Positions 7,619 to 16,411 of a DNA stretch of 64,000 nt are shown here, one piece after another. A program made the position numbers and the translations under genes. The stretch spans positions 726,058 to 790,057 of the forward strand of contig NZ_JMIT01000003.1 of assembly GCF_000731675.1 (NCBI RefSeq), written 5' to 3'. The notes beneath the pieces are model-generated. The model did not search any database. It was not told the origin of the DNA and was given only the letters and a program-made list of their open reading frames with translations. This DNA comes from Pseudomonas capeferrum. Lineage in GTDB: Bacteria; Pseudomonadota; Gammaproteobacteria; Pseudomonadales; Pseudomonadaceae. How positions within the stretch are numbered: position 1 is the first letter of the stretch; the number at the start of each line of letters is the position of its first letter.

Positions 7619-9001
7619 TTACACCGTGTGCAGGTACCAGTTGTACTCGAGGTCGGAGATCGACACTTCAAACTCTGCCAGCTCGCTTTCCTTGCAGGCG
7701 ACGAAGATATCGATGTAGTCCGGGCTGATGTATTGGTTGAGCACTTCGCTGTCATCCAGCGCACGCAGGGCATCGCGCAGGTTGTTCGGCAGCGTCTGCT
7801 CCAGCTGCTCGTACGAATTGCCCTCGATCGGCTCGCCCGGCTCGACCTTGTTGGTCAGGCCGTGGTGAATGCCGGCGAGAATGGCCGCGAGCATCAGGTA
7901 CGGGTTGGCGTCGGCACCGGCCACGCGGTGCTCGATGCGCACGTTTTCGCTGCTGTCGGTCGGCACACGAACCGCCACGGTGCGGTTGTCCAGGCCCCAG
8001 CTTGGCGCATTGGGGACGTAGAACTGCGCGCCGAAGCGGCGGTAGGAGTTGACGTTCGGGCAGAGGAAGGCCATCGACGCCGGCATCGTCTCCAGCACGC
8101 CACCGATGGCGTGGCGCAGCTCGTCGCTTTGCAGCGGGTCGGTGTTGGCGAAGATGTTCTTGCCGGTTTTCTTGTCCAGCAGCGAGATATGCACGTGCAG
8201 GCCGTTGCCCGCCTGCCCTGGGTAGGGCTTGGCCATGAAGGTGGTGTCCATTTCATGGTCGTAGGCAACGTTCTTGATCAGGCGCTTGAGCAGGATCGCG
8301 TAGTCGCAGGCCTTCAGCGGGTCGGCAACGTGGTGCAGGTTGACCTCGAACTGCGCCGGGGCGCTTTCCTTGACGATGGCGTCGGCAGGCAGGTCCTGCT
8401 CCTTGGCCGCTTCGAGCATGTCTTGCAGGCAGTCGGCATATTCGTCGAGGTCGTCGATCAGGTACACCTGGGTCGACTGCGGGCGCTTGCCGGAAATCGG
8501 CGAGCGCGGCGGCTGTGGGCGGCCGTTGAGGTTGTCCTGGTCGATCAGGTAGAACTCGAGTTCGAATGCGGCACAGATATCCAGGCCCAGGTCATCGAAC
8601 TTGCTCACCACCTGGCGCAGCACTTCGCGCGGGTCGGCGAAGAACGGCTGGCCTTCGATTTCGTGCATGGTCATCAGCAACTGCGCGGTGGGGCGTTTCT
8701 GCCACGGCTCGTTGCACAGCGAGCCGGGGATGGGGTAACAGATGCGGTCGGCATCGCCGATATCCAGGCCCAGGCCCGTGCTTTCAACGGTCGAGCCGTT
8801 GATGTCGAGGGCAAACAGGGACGCCGGCAGGTTGATGCCTTTCTCGTACACCTTGTGCAGGCTGGCCCGCTCGATGCGCTTGCCACGTACCACGCCGTTC
8901 ATGTCGGAGATCAGCAGATCGACGTACTGAGTGTCTGGATGGGCCTGGAGGAAGTCTTTCATCTCGCTGGAAGAACTGGCGCACGGAGTGACCGACGTCA
9001 T
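7619..9001 (-). CDS. Glutamine synthetase family protein, PuuA-like gamma-glutamylamine synthetase
   Basis: ATP-dependent ligase of the glutamine synthetase fold, 460 aa. The beta-grasp domain comes first (DTQYVDLLISDMNGVVRGKR), then the catalytic domain with metal/substrate residues in FELEFYLID, KESAPAQFEVNLHH and NGLHVHISL, and SENVRIEHRVAGADANPYL near the end. Family members beside a PuuD-type hydrolase and a permease usually gamma-glutamylate putrescine, spermidine or a monoamine rather than ammonia. It is distinct from the main glnA type. ATG 9001 has AAAGGA 8 nt upstream; ATG 9010 is a less well spaced alternative. Confidence 0.9.
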   Translation of the reverse strand: MTSVTPCASSSSEMKDFLQAHPDTQYVDLLISDMNGVVRGKRIERASLHKVYEKGINLPASLFALDINGSTVESTGLGLDIGDADRICYPIPGSLCNEPWQKRPTAQLLMTMHEIEGQPFFADPREVLRQVVSKFDDLGLDICAAFELEFYLIDQDNLNGRPQPPRSPISGKRPQSTQVYLIDDLDEYADCLQDMLEAAKEQDLPADAIVKESAPAQFEVNLHHVADPLKACDYAILLKRLIKNVAYDHEMDTTFMAKPYPGQAGNGLHVHISLLDKKTGKNIFANTDPLQSDELRHAIGGVLETMPASMAFLCPNVNSYRRFGAQFYVPNAPSWGLDNRTVAVRVPTDSSENVRIEHRVAGADANPYLMLAAILAGIHHGLTNKVEPGEPIEGNSYEQLEQTLPNNLRDALRALDDSEVLNQYISPDYIDIFVACKESELAEFEVSISDLEYNWYLHTV

Positions 9002-9206
9002 GGTGTACATCCTTTGATTTGCTGCGGCGATGTGGGGATACGGCTGGCGCCTCACGGGCGACGATGGTTGCAGCTGTTGTTTTTTTCACTTTCCCATCGT
9101 GGGGATTGGTTGCCCGACCGGGCGCATTGATTCCCAGGGGCGGTTCCACTATAAAATGGCCTCAACGCAACAGACATTGGCATTTCGGCAAGCAGAGCGT
9201 GCACCA

Positions 9207-10079
9207 ATGCAATATCAGATTACCCATGCCGACCTCTCCCTGGTCCTGGCCCTGGAACGTGGCCGCTCCCTGGCAAAGGCTGCCGAACTGCTCAAAGTCG
9301 ATGTTTCGACGGTGTTCCGTTCGATCCGCCGGCTGGAGTCGGCACTGGGCACGGCACTGTTCGTCAAGAGCCGTAAAGGCTACCTGCCGACCGACACGGC
9401 GCAGGCCTTGGCGGAGCAGGCCGAGCGCGCCGAGCAGGCGCTGGAGGCCGCACGCATCGCCATGACCAGTGGCGAGCAGGTAGTCAGCGGTACCGTTCGT
9501 CTGACGTGCACCGAGGCAGTGATGCACAGCCTGCTGTTGCCGGCATTGGCCGAATTCATGCCCAACTACCCGGCCTTGTCGCTGGAAATGGGCACTTCCA
9601 ATACCTTCGCCAACCTCAGCCGGCGCGATGCCGACATTGCCCTGCGCCTGACCAACACGCCACCGGAGCATCTGGTCGGCCGCTGCCTGGGTTCGACTTC
9701 CTATGTGATCTGCGGCCAGCCGCAGTGGCGCGAGCGCCTGAACGAGGCGGCCAACAGCGTGCCGTGGATCGCACCGGACGATTCGATGCAGGACCACCCC
9801 ACCGTGGTCTGGCGCAACCAGCAATACCCCGGGCTGAGCCCGCGTTACCAGTGCAGCGGCATGTCGACCATCGCGCAGCTGGTCAGCACCGGGTTGGGCG
9901 TGGCGGCGTTACCCGATTACATGGTGCACGCCTTGCCAGGCGTCGATGCGCTGAGCGGGCCGCTGGCCGGTTGCGACACCCAGCTGTGGCTGCTGACCCG
10001 GCCCGATTGCCGGGCATTGCGCTCGGTGCAGACGCTGTTCGAAGAACTGACCCCACGGTTGCGCGGCGCGATGTTGTGA
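9207..10079 (+). CDS. LysR-family transcriptional regulator
   Basis: 290-aa LysR-type regulator. The N-terminal winged helix-turn-helix spans residues 5-65 (SLAKAAELLKVDVSTVFRSI, RRLESALGTALFVKSRKGYL), followed by an effector domain of periplasmic-binding fold (LPALAEFMPNYPALSLEMGT). It is divergent from the glutamine synthetase/amidotransferase/permease set with a 205-bp gap and is the likely regulator of that set. The start at ATG 9207 follows the usual LysR N-terminal length; the longer open frame upstream is not family-like. Confidence 0.9.
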   Translation: MQYQITHADLSLVLALERGRSLAKAAELLKVDVSTVFRSIRRLESALGTALFVKSRKGYLPTDTAQALAEQAERAEQALEAARIAMTSGEQVVSGTVRLTCTEAVMHSLLLPALAEFMPNYPALSLEMGTSNTFANLSRRDADIALRLTNTPPEHLVGRCLGSTSYVICGQPQWRERLNEAANSVPWIAPDDSMQDHPTVVWRNQQYPGLSPRYQCSGMSTIAQLVSTGLGVAALPDYMVHALPGVDALSGPLAGCDTQLWLLTRPDCRALRSVQTLFEELTPRLRGAML

Positions 10080-10258
10080 GATACAAGATCAGGGTGTCTG
10101 TTGCGGCCCTTTGGCGGGCAAAGCCGTTACCACAGGGAGCGCTATGATCCGCACCCGGCAAAACATCGCTTCCCTATTGGCTGGTGATTTTTTAAACTAT
10201 TGAGTCCGCCTGCCCAAATTGGGCTGCACGCCTACCGCATTTGCTACTGAGGAAGACC

Positions 10259-10522
10259 ATGGCCCGCGTAACTGTTGAAGACTGCCTGGAACACGTGGAT
10301 AACCGTTTTGAGCTGGTCATGCTCTCGACCAAGCGCGCCCGTCAGCTGGCGACCGGCGGCAAAGAGCCACGCGTAGCGTGGGAAAACGACAAGCCGACCG
10401 TTGTTGCCCTGCGTGAAATCGCCGAAGGCATCGTCACCAACGAGTTCATCGCCGCTGAAGAGATCGTCACCGAGGATCCGGTCTTCGCCGCGTTCGAGGA
10501 CGAGTCCAACGAGGCTGTCTGA
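10259..10522 (+). CDS. rpoZ: RNA polymerase omega subunit
   Basis: Small subunit (87 aa) that helps assemble core RNA polymerase and forms part of the ppGpp-binding site with beta'. Family sequence is seen directly: MARVTVEDCLEHVDNRFELV followed by the segment with STKRARQLATGG. Start ATG 10259 has GAGGAAG upstream. It is followed 59 bp later by spoT, the conserved rpoZ-spoT order that pairs a ppGpp target with a ppGpp enzyme. Confidence 0.97.
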   Translation: MARVTVEDCLEHVDNRFELVMLSTKRARQLATGGKEPRVAWENDKPTVVALREIAEGIVTNEFIAAEEIVTEDPVFAAFEDESNEAV

Positions 10523-10581
10523 TTGATGCCAGGTCGACGTCGCGCGGCACAAGGCCCTCTTCCTCTGCAAGAGGTGAACCC

Positions 10582-12690
10582 ATGCCGGGTATAGAAGCCT
10601 TAGCCGAACGGCTGTCGACCTACCTGGGCCCCGAACAGGTCAACCTGGTTCGTCGCGCCTATTTCTACGCCGAACAGGCCCACGATGGGCAGCGCCGCCG
10701 CAGCGGCGAGCCCTACGTGACCCACCCGCTGGCCGTGGCCAGCATCCTCGCCGACATGCACATGGACCATCAGAGCCTGATGGCGGCCATGCTGCACGAT
10801 GTGATCGAAGACACCGGCATCGCCAAGGAAGCCCTCAGCCAGCAGTTTGGCGAGACGGTCGCCGAGCTGGTCGATGGGGTCAGCAAGCTGACCCAGATGA
10901 ACTTCGAGACCAAAGCCGAGGCGCAGGCCGAGAACTTCCAGAAGATGGCCATGGCCATGGCCCGCGATATCCGCGTGATCCTGGTCAAGCTGGCCGACCG
11001 CCTGCACAACATGCGCACGCTGGAAGTGCTGTCTGGCGAAAAACGCCGACGCATCGCCAAGGAAACCCTCGAAATCTACGCGCCCATCGCCAACCGGCTG
11101 GGCATGCACACCGTGCGCGTCGAATTCGAAGACCTCGGCTTCAAGGCCATGCACCCGATGCGCTCGTCGCTGATCCACCGGGCGGTCAAGAGCGCCCGCG
11201 GCAACCGCAAAGAGATCGTCGCCAAGATCGAACAGTCGCTGGCCAACTGCCTGGCCGCTGACGGTATCGAGGGCGAGGTCAGCGGCCGGCAAAAACACCT
11301 TTATGGCATCTACAAGAAGATGCGCGGCAAGCGCCGCGCCTTCAACGAGATCATGGACGTGTACGCCTTCCGCATCATCGTCGACAAGGTCGACACCTGC
11401 TACCGCGTGCTCGGCGCCGTGCACAACCTGTACAAACCGCTGCCCGGTCGCTTCAAGGACTACATCGCGATCCCCAAGGCGAACGGCTATCAGTCGTTGC
11501 ACACCACGCTGTTCGGCATGCATGGCGTGCCCATCGAAATCCAGATCCGCACCCGCGAGATGGAAGAGATGGCCAACAACGGCATCGCCGCGCACTGGCT
11601 GTACAAGTCCAACGACGACGAACAGCCCAAAGGCAGCCACGCCCGTGCCCGTCAGTGGGTCAAGGGTATCCTCGAGCTGCAGCAGCGTGCGGGCAACTCG
11701 CTGGAATTCATCGAGAGCGTGAAGATCGACCTGTTCCCGGACGAGGTCTACGTGTTCACGCCAAAAGGCCGCATCATGGAGCTGCCCAAAGGCTCCACGG
11801 CCGTCGACTTTGCCTACGCGGTACACACCGACGTTGGCAACAGTTGCATCGCCTGCCGCATCAACCGCCGCCTGGCGCCACTGTCGGAGCCCCTGCAGAG
11901 CGGCTCGACGGTAGAAATCGTCAGCGCGCCGGGCGCCCGGCCGAACCCGGCCTGGCTCAACTTCGTGGTCACCGGCAAGGCGCGCACGCACATCCGCCAC
12001 GCGCTCAAGCAACAGCGCCGCTCCGAGTCCATCAGCCTCGGCGAGCGCTTGCTGAACAAGGTACTGACCGGTTTCGACAGCAGCCTCGAAAAAATCCCCC
12101 AGGAGCGCATTCAGGCGATTCTCGCCGAATACCGCCTGGAGCTGATCGAAGACCTGCTCGAAGACATCGGCCTGGGCAACCGCATGGCCTATGTAGTCGC
12201 CCGCCGCCTGCTGTCGGCCGAAGGCGAGCAACTGCCGGCGCCGGAAGGCCCGCTGGCGATTCGCGGCACCGAAGGCCTGGTACTCAGCTACGCCAAGTGC
12301 TGCACGCCGATCCCTGGTGACCCGATTGTCGGCCACCTGTCGGCGGGCAAAGGCATGGTCGTGCACCTGGAGAACTGCCGCAACATCAGTGAAATTCGCC
12401 ACAACCCGGAGAAGTGCGTGCAGCTTTCCTGGGCCAAGGACATCGCGGGCGAATTCAACGTCGAGCTGCGCGTCGAGCTGGAGCACCAACGCGGCCTGAT
12501 CGCCCTGCTGGCCAGCAGCGTCAATGCCGCCGACGGCAATATCGAGAAGATCAGCATGGACGAACGCGACGGCCGTATCAGCGTGGTCCAACTGGTGGTC
12601 AGCGTGCACGACCGCGTGCACCTGGCGCGTGTGATCAAGAAGCTGCGTACCTTGACCGGTGTGGTCCGCATCACCCGCATGCGTACGTAG
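10582..12690 (+). CDS. spoT: Bifunctional (p)ppGpp synthetase/hydrolase SpoT
   Basis: Makes and degrades the stringent alarmone (p)ppGpp. At 702 aa it has full family length. Domains in order are the HD hydrolase with HDVIEDTG and ADRLHNMRTLE (residues ~45-150), synthetase with GYQSLHTTLFG (~235-345), TGS with DEVYVFTPKGRIMELPKGST (~390-450), a helical/conserved-cysteine region (YAKCCTPIPGD) and a C-terminal ACT domain (VELRVELEHQRGLIALLASS). HD and synthetase motifs both look intact, so both activities are expected. Confidence 0.97.
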   Translation: MPGIEALAERLSTYLGPEQVNLVRRAYFYAEQAHDGQRRRSGEPYVTHPLAVASILADMHMDHQSLMAAMLHDVIEDTGIAKEALSQQFGETVAELVDGVSKLTQMNFETKAEAQAENFQKMAMAMARDIRVILVKLADRLHNMRTLEVLSGEKRRRIAKETLEIYAPIANRLGMHTVRVEFEDLGFKAMHPMRSSLIHRAVKSARGNRKEIVAKIEQSLANCLAADGIEGEVSGRQKHLYGIYKKMRGKRRAFNEIMDVYAFRIIVDKVDTCYRVLGAVHNLYKPLPGRFKDYIAIPKANGYQSLHTTLFGMHGVPIEIQIRTREMEEMANNGIAAHWLYKSNDDEQPKGSHARARQWVKGILELQQRAGNSLEFIESVKIDLFPDEVYVFTPKGRIMELPKGSTAVDFAYAVHTDVGNSCIACRINRRLAPLSEPLQSGSTVEIVSAPGARPNPAWLNFVVTGKARTHIRHALKQQRRSESISLGERLLNKVLTGFDSSLEKIPQERIQAILAEYRLELIEDLLEDIGLGNRMAYVVARRLLSAEGEQLPAPEGPLAIRGTEGLVLSYAKCCTPIPGDPIVGHLSAGKGMVVHLENCRNISEIRHNPEKCVQLSWAKDIAGEFNVELRVELEHQRGLIALLASSVNAADGNIEKISMDERDGRISVVQLVVSVHDRVHLARVIKKLRTLTGVVRITRMRT

Positions 12691-12713
12691 TCCGCCAACC
12701 GCAAGGAGTCATC

Positions 12714-13094
12714 ATGAGCAAGTCCGTCATTACCAGCGACAAAGCCCCCGCCGCTATCGGTACCTACTCGCAAGCGATCAAGGCCGGCAACACCGTCTAC
12801 ATGTCGGGCCAGATCCCGCTGGACCCAAAAACCATGGAACTGGTCGAAGGCTTCGAAGCCCAGACCGTTCAGGTCTTCGAGAACCTCAAGGCCGTGGCTG
12901 AAGCCGCTGGCGGTTCGTTCAAGGACATCGTCAAGCTGAACATCTTCCTCACCGACCTGAGCCACTTCGCCAAGGTCAACGAGGTGATGGGCCGCTACTT
13001 CGAACAGCCTTACCCAGCCCGCGCCGCGATTGGCGTTGCCGCGCTGCCGAAAGGCTCGCAGGTCGAGATGGACGCGATCCTGGTCATCGAGTGA
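12714..13094 (+). CDS. ridA: RidA family enamine/imine deaminase
   Basis: 126-aa trimeric enzyme that hydrolyses reactive 2-aminoacrylate-type enamines released by PLP enzymes. Typical sequence includes APAAIGTYSQAIKAGNTVYM, SGQIPLDP, the catalytic Arg in PYPARAAIGVAALPKG and the terminal VEMDAILVIE. AAGGAG lies 6 nt upstream of the ATG. It follows spoT by 23 bp, the conserved spoT-ridA arrangement. Confidence 0.95.
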   Translation: MSKSVITSDKAPAAIGTYSQAIKAGNTVYMSGQIPLDPKTMELVEGFEAQTVQVFENLKAVAEAAGGSFKDIVKLNIFLTDLSHFAKVNEVMGRYFEQPYPARAAIGVAALPKGSQVEMDAILVIE

Positions 13095-13150
13095 TGCCCC
13101 CGGTGACGGGCGCTCTGCCCGTCACGCTCTCTCCCCCAAGGTTACCCACC

Positions 13151-13876
13151 ATGCGTCAAGCACTGCCCCTCGCGCTGGCAGCCCTGCTTTTGAGCGGTTG
13201 CGCCAGTCATAAACCCGAAGACTTCAACGGCACCTGGATCAACCAGGATGCCATCAAAGCCGCCGTCAAGGGTGGCAGCCTGCGCCAGGCCCTGAATGAG
13301 CATGGCCCGGTGTTCGAGTGGAAACTCGATATTGCCGACCAGCAGGCCAGCTTCAGCAATGGTTTCGAGGCCGCCGATGGCCAGCTGAGCGCCACTGAAA
13401 AGCAGTGGCAGGCCAGCTTCCAGGGCGGGCAGACCGAGCAGCTTGAGCTGGACGGTGACGAGCTGAAAACCACTGACCAATCCGGTGCCAAGCAGACCTT
13501 CGTGCGCGCCAAGCAGCCGGGCAATGCGCCCCTGGGGGGCAGCTTCGAGAAGGCGCTTTATCAGGCTTACCTGGGCGGCGACTGGAAGATCGTCGAAGGC
13601 CAGGGCCAAGGTAGCGTGGTGCGTTTCGCCGATAACGGCGGCGTGACCGGCCTGCCCGGCCCGGACCGTTTCGCCCTGTGCCTGGCGGGCGATTGCGCGA
13701 CCATGGGTGGCAGCAACGACAGCCTGTGGCTGGAGCGCAAGCAACGTGGTGCGCCGTTCATTCTCAAGCGTGATGGCGACAAGCTGGAGATTTTCCAGGC
13801 GGTGAACCGTGCACAGCCGGACGAGATGCCTGCATTGGCAGCCGGTTCTCGTCAGTGGGTGCTTGAGAAGAACTGA
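13151..13876 (+). CDS. Predicted lipoprotein of unknown function
   Basis: 241-aa protein with a clear lipoprotein signal: MRQALPLALAALLLSGC, lipobox LSGC with the lipidated Cys at 17. Ser at +2 (C-A-S: Ala +2, Ser +3) does not suggest inner-membrane retention. The mature part is soluble and beta-rich by eye (NGTWINQD, LELDGDELKTTDQSGAKQTF). I do not recognise a named domain. A 60-bp longer frame exists upstream, but the ATG at 13151 gives the signal peptide. Confidence 0.8.
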   Translation: MRQALPLALAALLLSGCASHKPEDFNGTWINQDAIKAAVKGGSLRQALNEHGPVFEWKLDIADQQASFSNGFEAADGQLSATEKQWQASFQGGQTEQLELDGDELKTTDQSGAKQTFVRAKQPGNAPLGGSFEKALYQAYLGGDWKIVEGQGQGSVVRFADNGGVTGLPGPDRFALCLAGDCATMGGSNDSLWLERKQRGAPFILKRDGDKLEIFQAVNRAQPDEMPALAAGSRQWVLEKN

Positions 13877-13881
13877 AGCCA

Positions 13882-13925
13882 TTCGCGGCCCTGCCGGCCG
13901 CGGACCGGTCGGAAAGGGCCGCGAA
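13882..13925. terminator. Hairpin/REP-like element between the lipoprotein gene and the convergent SDR gene
   Basis: Perfect 11-bp arms TTCGCGGCCCT and AGGGCCGCGAA separated by a GC-rich 22-nt loop. It lies 5 bp after the lipoprotein stop and just before the convergent gene ends. Resembles the GC-rich REP-type hairpins common in P. putida. Confidence 0.6.
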
Positions 13926-13939
13926 GCGGCCCCAGGCCG

Positions 13940-14797
13940 TCAGCCTTTCCCTTGCAGAATGGCCGCATACCCTTCCTTGTAGCTCGGATATGCCGGCACC
14001 CAGCCCAATGCCCGCACGCGGGCATTGCTGCAGCGCTTGCTGCCGGTACGGCGCACACGCTGCTCATCCGACCACTCGGTAACCCCCATGTACCCGCGCA
14101 ACCAGGCCACCACATCGGCCAACGGCGCCGGGTCGTCATCGACACCTATATAGCAATCGTCCAGCGCCACGCCGTCGGCATCCGCCTGCAGCAGGAAGGC
14201 CAGCAGGCTGGCTGCATCCTCGGCATGGATGCGGTTGCCATACAGCGGCGGCTGCTCGGCCACGCGATACCCCTGGCGTACCTGGCTCAACAGCCACTCA
14301 CGGCCCGGCCCGTAGATACCGGTCAAACGCACCACGCTTGCCGGGATACCACTGGCCAGCGCCAGGCGCTCGGCTTCAAGCATTACGCGCCCGGAGTACC
14401 CTTCAGGCTCAGTGGCCGCCGTCTCATCGATCCACTCACCCTCTTGTTGCGCAAACACGCTGCTGCTGGACACGAACAACAGCCGTCGCGGGTGCTGCCC
14501 ACGCGCTGCTAGCCATGCCAGCACATGGCGCAGGCCGTCGACATAGGCGGCCTGATACCCCGCCTCATCGTGCTGGCTGGCCGCCACGCAATACACCAGA
14601 TAATCCGGCGCACGCTGCGGCCACGCTGCGGGGATGGCCGCATCGGACAGGTCGGCAGCCACCGGCACAACGCCCTCGGGCAGTTGCGCGATCGAGCGGC
14701 GCAAGCCGCTCACCTGCCAGCCACGGGCAAGCAATTGCCGGGCAAGCCGGCCACCTACATCACCACAACCTACGACCATTACGGACAGGTCCAACAT
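13940..14797 (-). CDS. NAD(P)-dependent epimerase/dehydratase family protein (atypical SDR)
   Basis: 285-aa cytoplasmic Rossmann protein. The dinucleotide motif VVGCGDVGGRLARQLLARGW is at residues 8-27, and LLFVSSSSVFAQQ marks the strand before the active site. Where extended SDRs have YxxxK, this protein reads YSGRV, so the usual Lys is absent. It resembles YeeZ-type atypical SDRs whose substrate is unknown. It is divergent from exbB by 192 bp; no functional link to TonB is evident. Confidence 0.82.
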   Translation of the reverse strand: MLDLSVMVVGCGDVGGRLARQLLARGWQVSGLRRSIAQLPEGVVPVAADLSDAAIPAAWPQRAPDYLVYCVAASQHDEAGYQAAYVDGLRHVLAWLAARGQHPRRLLFVSSSSVFAQQEGEWIDETAATEPEGYSGRVMLEAERLALASGIPASVVRLTGIYGPGREWLLSQVRQGYRVAEQPPLYGNRIHAEDAASLLAFLLQADADGVALDDCYIGVDDDPAPLADVVAWLRGYMGVTEWSDEQRVRRTGSKRCSNARVRALGWVPAYPSYKEGYAAILQGKG

Positions 14798-14885
14798 CTC
14801 AAAACTCCCTAGACCAGTGGATCAAACCAGCCACGCTACACGATGGGCGGCTAGACGATAGGCGAAAAAAGCAACGAGATTACTT

Positions 14886-14913
14886 TTGTTAACAAGAATT
14901 ACTTGCAATAATG
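14886..14913 (+). promoter_or_regulatory. Possible promoter with Fur-like site ahead of exbB
   Basis: TTGTTA is followed at 15-16 bp by AATAATG, and the overlapping AAGAATTACTTGCAATAAT matches roughly half the positions of the Fur consensus. The tonB system is iron-regulated in many Pseudomonas, but this site is weak and the call is tentative. Confidence 0.3.
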
Positions 14914-14989
14914 GCGCCCCTATCTGTTCTCGGCCGCTCTCGAGGCCTTGGAGAACGTTCACTCTTTTTCTTCATCAGGTCCGGCTAGC

Positions 14990-15979
14990 ATGACACGTAC
15001 TCAACCCTCCGCTTCGCCAACCCCGTCGCGCGCCTGGCGTGCCATCGCCGCGCTGATGTTCAGCCTGGTGCTGGCCCCAGTGGCCATGGCCGATGAGCCA
15101 ACCGCCAACGCCAGCACACCTGCTGCCGCTGCCGCCCCCGCTACTCCCGCCGCCGCCCCGGCCCCGGCCGCTGATGGCTCGGCGCCCGTTGCCGACGCGC
15201 CTGCCGCAGCCCCGGTCGATGCACCGGTCGCCGTAGACCCGGGCGTCGAAGCACTGGTCGAGGATACTACCCTGGGCATGGCCCACGACCTGTCGCCATG
15301 GGGCATGTACAAGAACGCCGACATCGTGGTGAAGATCGTCATGATCGGCCTGGCCATCGCCTCGATCATCACTTGGACCATCTGGATCGCCAAAGGCTTC
15401 GAGCTGATGGGCGCCAAGCGTCGTCTGCGCGGCGAAATCGCACAGCTGAAGAAGTCCGCCAGCCTCAAGGAGGCCAGCGAGGTCTCCAACAAGGAAGGCA
15501 CCCTGGCCCACACCCTCGTCCACGATGCCCTCGAAGAAATGCGCCTGTCGGCCAACACGCGTGAAAAAGAAGGCATCAAGGAACGCGTCGCCTTTCGCCT
15601 GGAGCGCCTGGTCGCCGCCAGCGGCCGCAACATGAGCAGCGGCACCGGCGTACTGGCGACCATCGGTTCCACCGCACCCTTCGTCGGTCTTTTCGGCACC
15701 GTATGGGGCATCATGAACAGCTTCATCGGCATCGCCAAGACCCAGACCACCAACCTGGCAGTCGTTGCCCCCGGCATCGCCGAAGCCCTGCTGGCAACAG
15801 CCCTGGGCCTGGTTGCGGCAATCCCGGCCGTGGTCATCTACAACGTCTTCGCCCGCTCCATTGCCGGCTACAAGGCTCAGGTGTCCGACGCTTCTGCCCA
15901 GGTGCTGCTGCTGGTCAGCCGTGACCTGGACCACCAAGGCAGCGAGCGCGCCGCCCCGCACATGGTGAAAGTGGGGTAA
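14990..15979 (+). CDS. exbB: TonB-system biopolymer transport protein ExbB
   Basis: Inner-membrane proton-channel subunit that with ExbD powers TonB. It is 329 aa, longer than E. coli ExbB. There is a signal-like N-terminus (AALMFSLVLAPVAMADEP, residues ~20-37), an Ala/Pro-rich periplasmic stretch to about residue 90, then helices around 110-135, 210-240 and 255-290 with the MotA/TolQ/ExbB signature region (LATIGSTAPFVGLFGTVWGI). The N-terminal extension is usual in Pseudomonas ExbB. First gene of exbB-exbD-tonB; exbD starts 3 bp after the stop. Confidence 0.96.
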   Translation: MTRTQPSASPTPSRAWRAIAALMFSLVLAPVAMADEPTANASTPAAAAAPATPAAAPAPAADGSAPVADAPAAAPVDAPVAVDPGVEALVEDTTLGMAHDLSPWGMYKNADIVVKIVMIGLAIASIITWTIWIAKGFELMGAKRRLRGEIAQLKKSASLKEASEVSNKEGTLAHTLVHDALEEMRLSANTREKEGIKERVAFRLERLVAASGRNMSSGTGVLATIGSTAPFVGLFGTVWGIMNSFIGIAKTQTTNLAVVAPGIAEALLATALGLVAAIPAVVIYNVFARSIAGYKAQVSDASAQVLLLVSRDLDHQGSERAAPHMVKVG

Positions 15980-15982
15980 GCC

Positions 15983-16411
15983 ATGGGCCTGCATCTCAAC
16001 GAAGGTGGCGACGACCTCGCCGAAAACCACGAAATCAACGTTACGCCGTTCATCGACGTCATGTTGGTACTGCTGATCATCTTCATGGTGGCGGCGCCCT
16101 TGGCAACGGTCGACATCAAGGTCGACCTGCCAGCCTCGACCGCCAAGCCGGCGCCGAGGCCCGAGAAACCCGTGTTCGTCAGCGTCAAGGCCGACCAGAA
16201 GCTGTATGTCGGCGACGATCAGGTACCTGCACCCGCGCAACTTGGCGCGATGCTCGACGCCAAGACCAAGGGCGACAAGGAAACGACCATCTTCTTCCAG
16301 GCCGACAAGGGCGTGGATTACGGTGACCTGATGGAAGTGATGAACAACATGCGCGCGGCCGGCTACCTCAAAGTCGGTCTGGTAGGTCTCGAGACGGCAG
16401 CCAAGAAATGA
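15983..16411 (+). CDS. exbD: Biopolymer transport protein ExbD
   Basis: 142-aa partner of ExbB. One N-terminal membrane helix (FIDVMLVLLIIFMVAAPLAT, residues ~25-44) contains the conserved Asp at its start (D in FIDVML) that carries protons. The periplasmic domain follows (VFVSVKADQKLYVGDDQVPA). Its stop overlaps the tonB ATG by 4 bp (ATGA), so translation is coupled. Confidence 0.96.
   Translation: MGLHLNEGGDDLAENHEINVTPFIDVMLVLLIIFMVAAPLATVDIKVDLPASTAKPAPRPEKPVFVSVKADQKLYVGDDQVPAPAQLGAMLDAKTKGDKETTIFFQADKGVDYGDLMEVMNNMRAAGYLKVGLVGLETAAKK

Noticed and set aside
10600..12621. 673-codon open frame antisense to spoT
   Set aside because: It mirrors the codon pattern of spoT, has no start context or family similarity, and spoT is certain; a shadow of high GC content.
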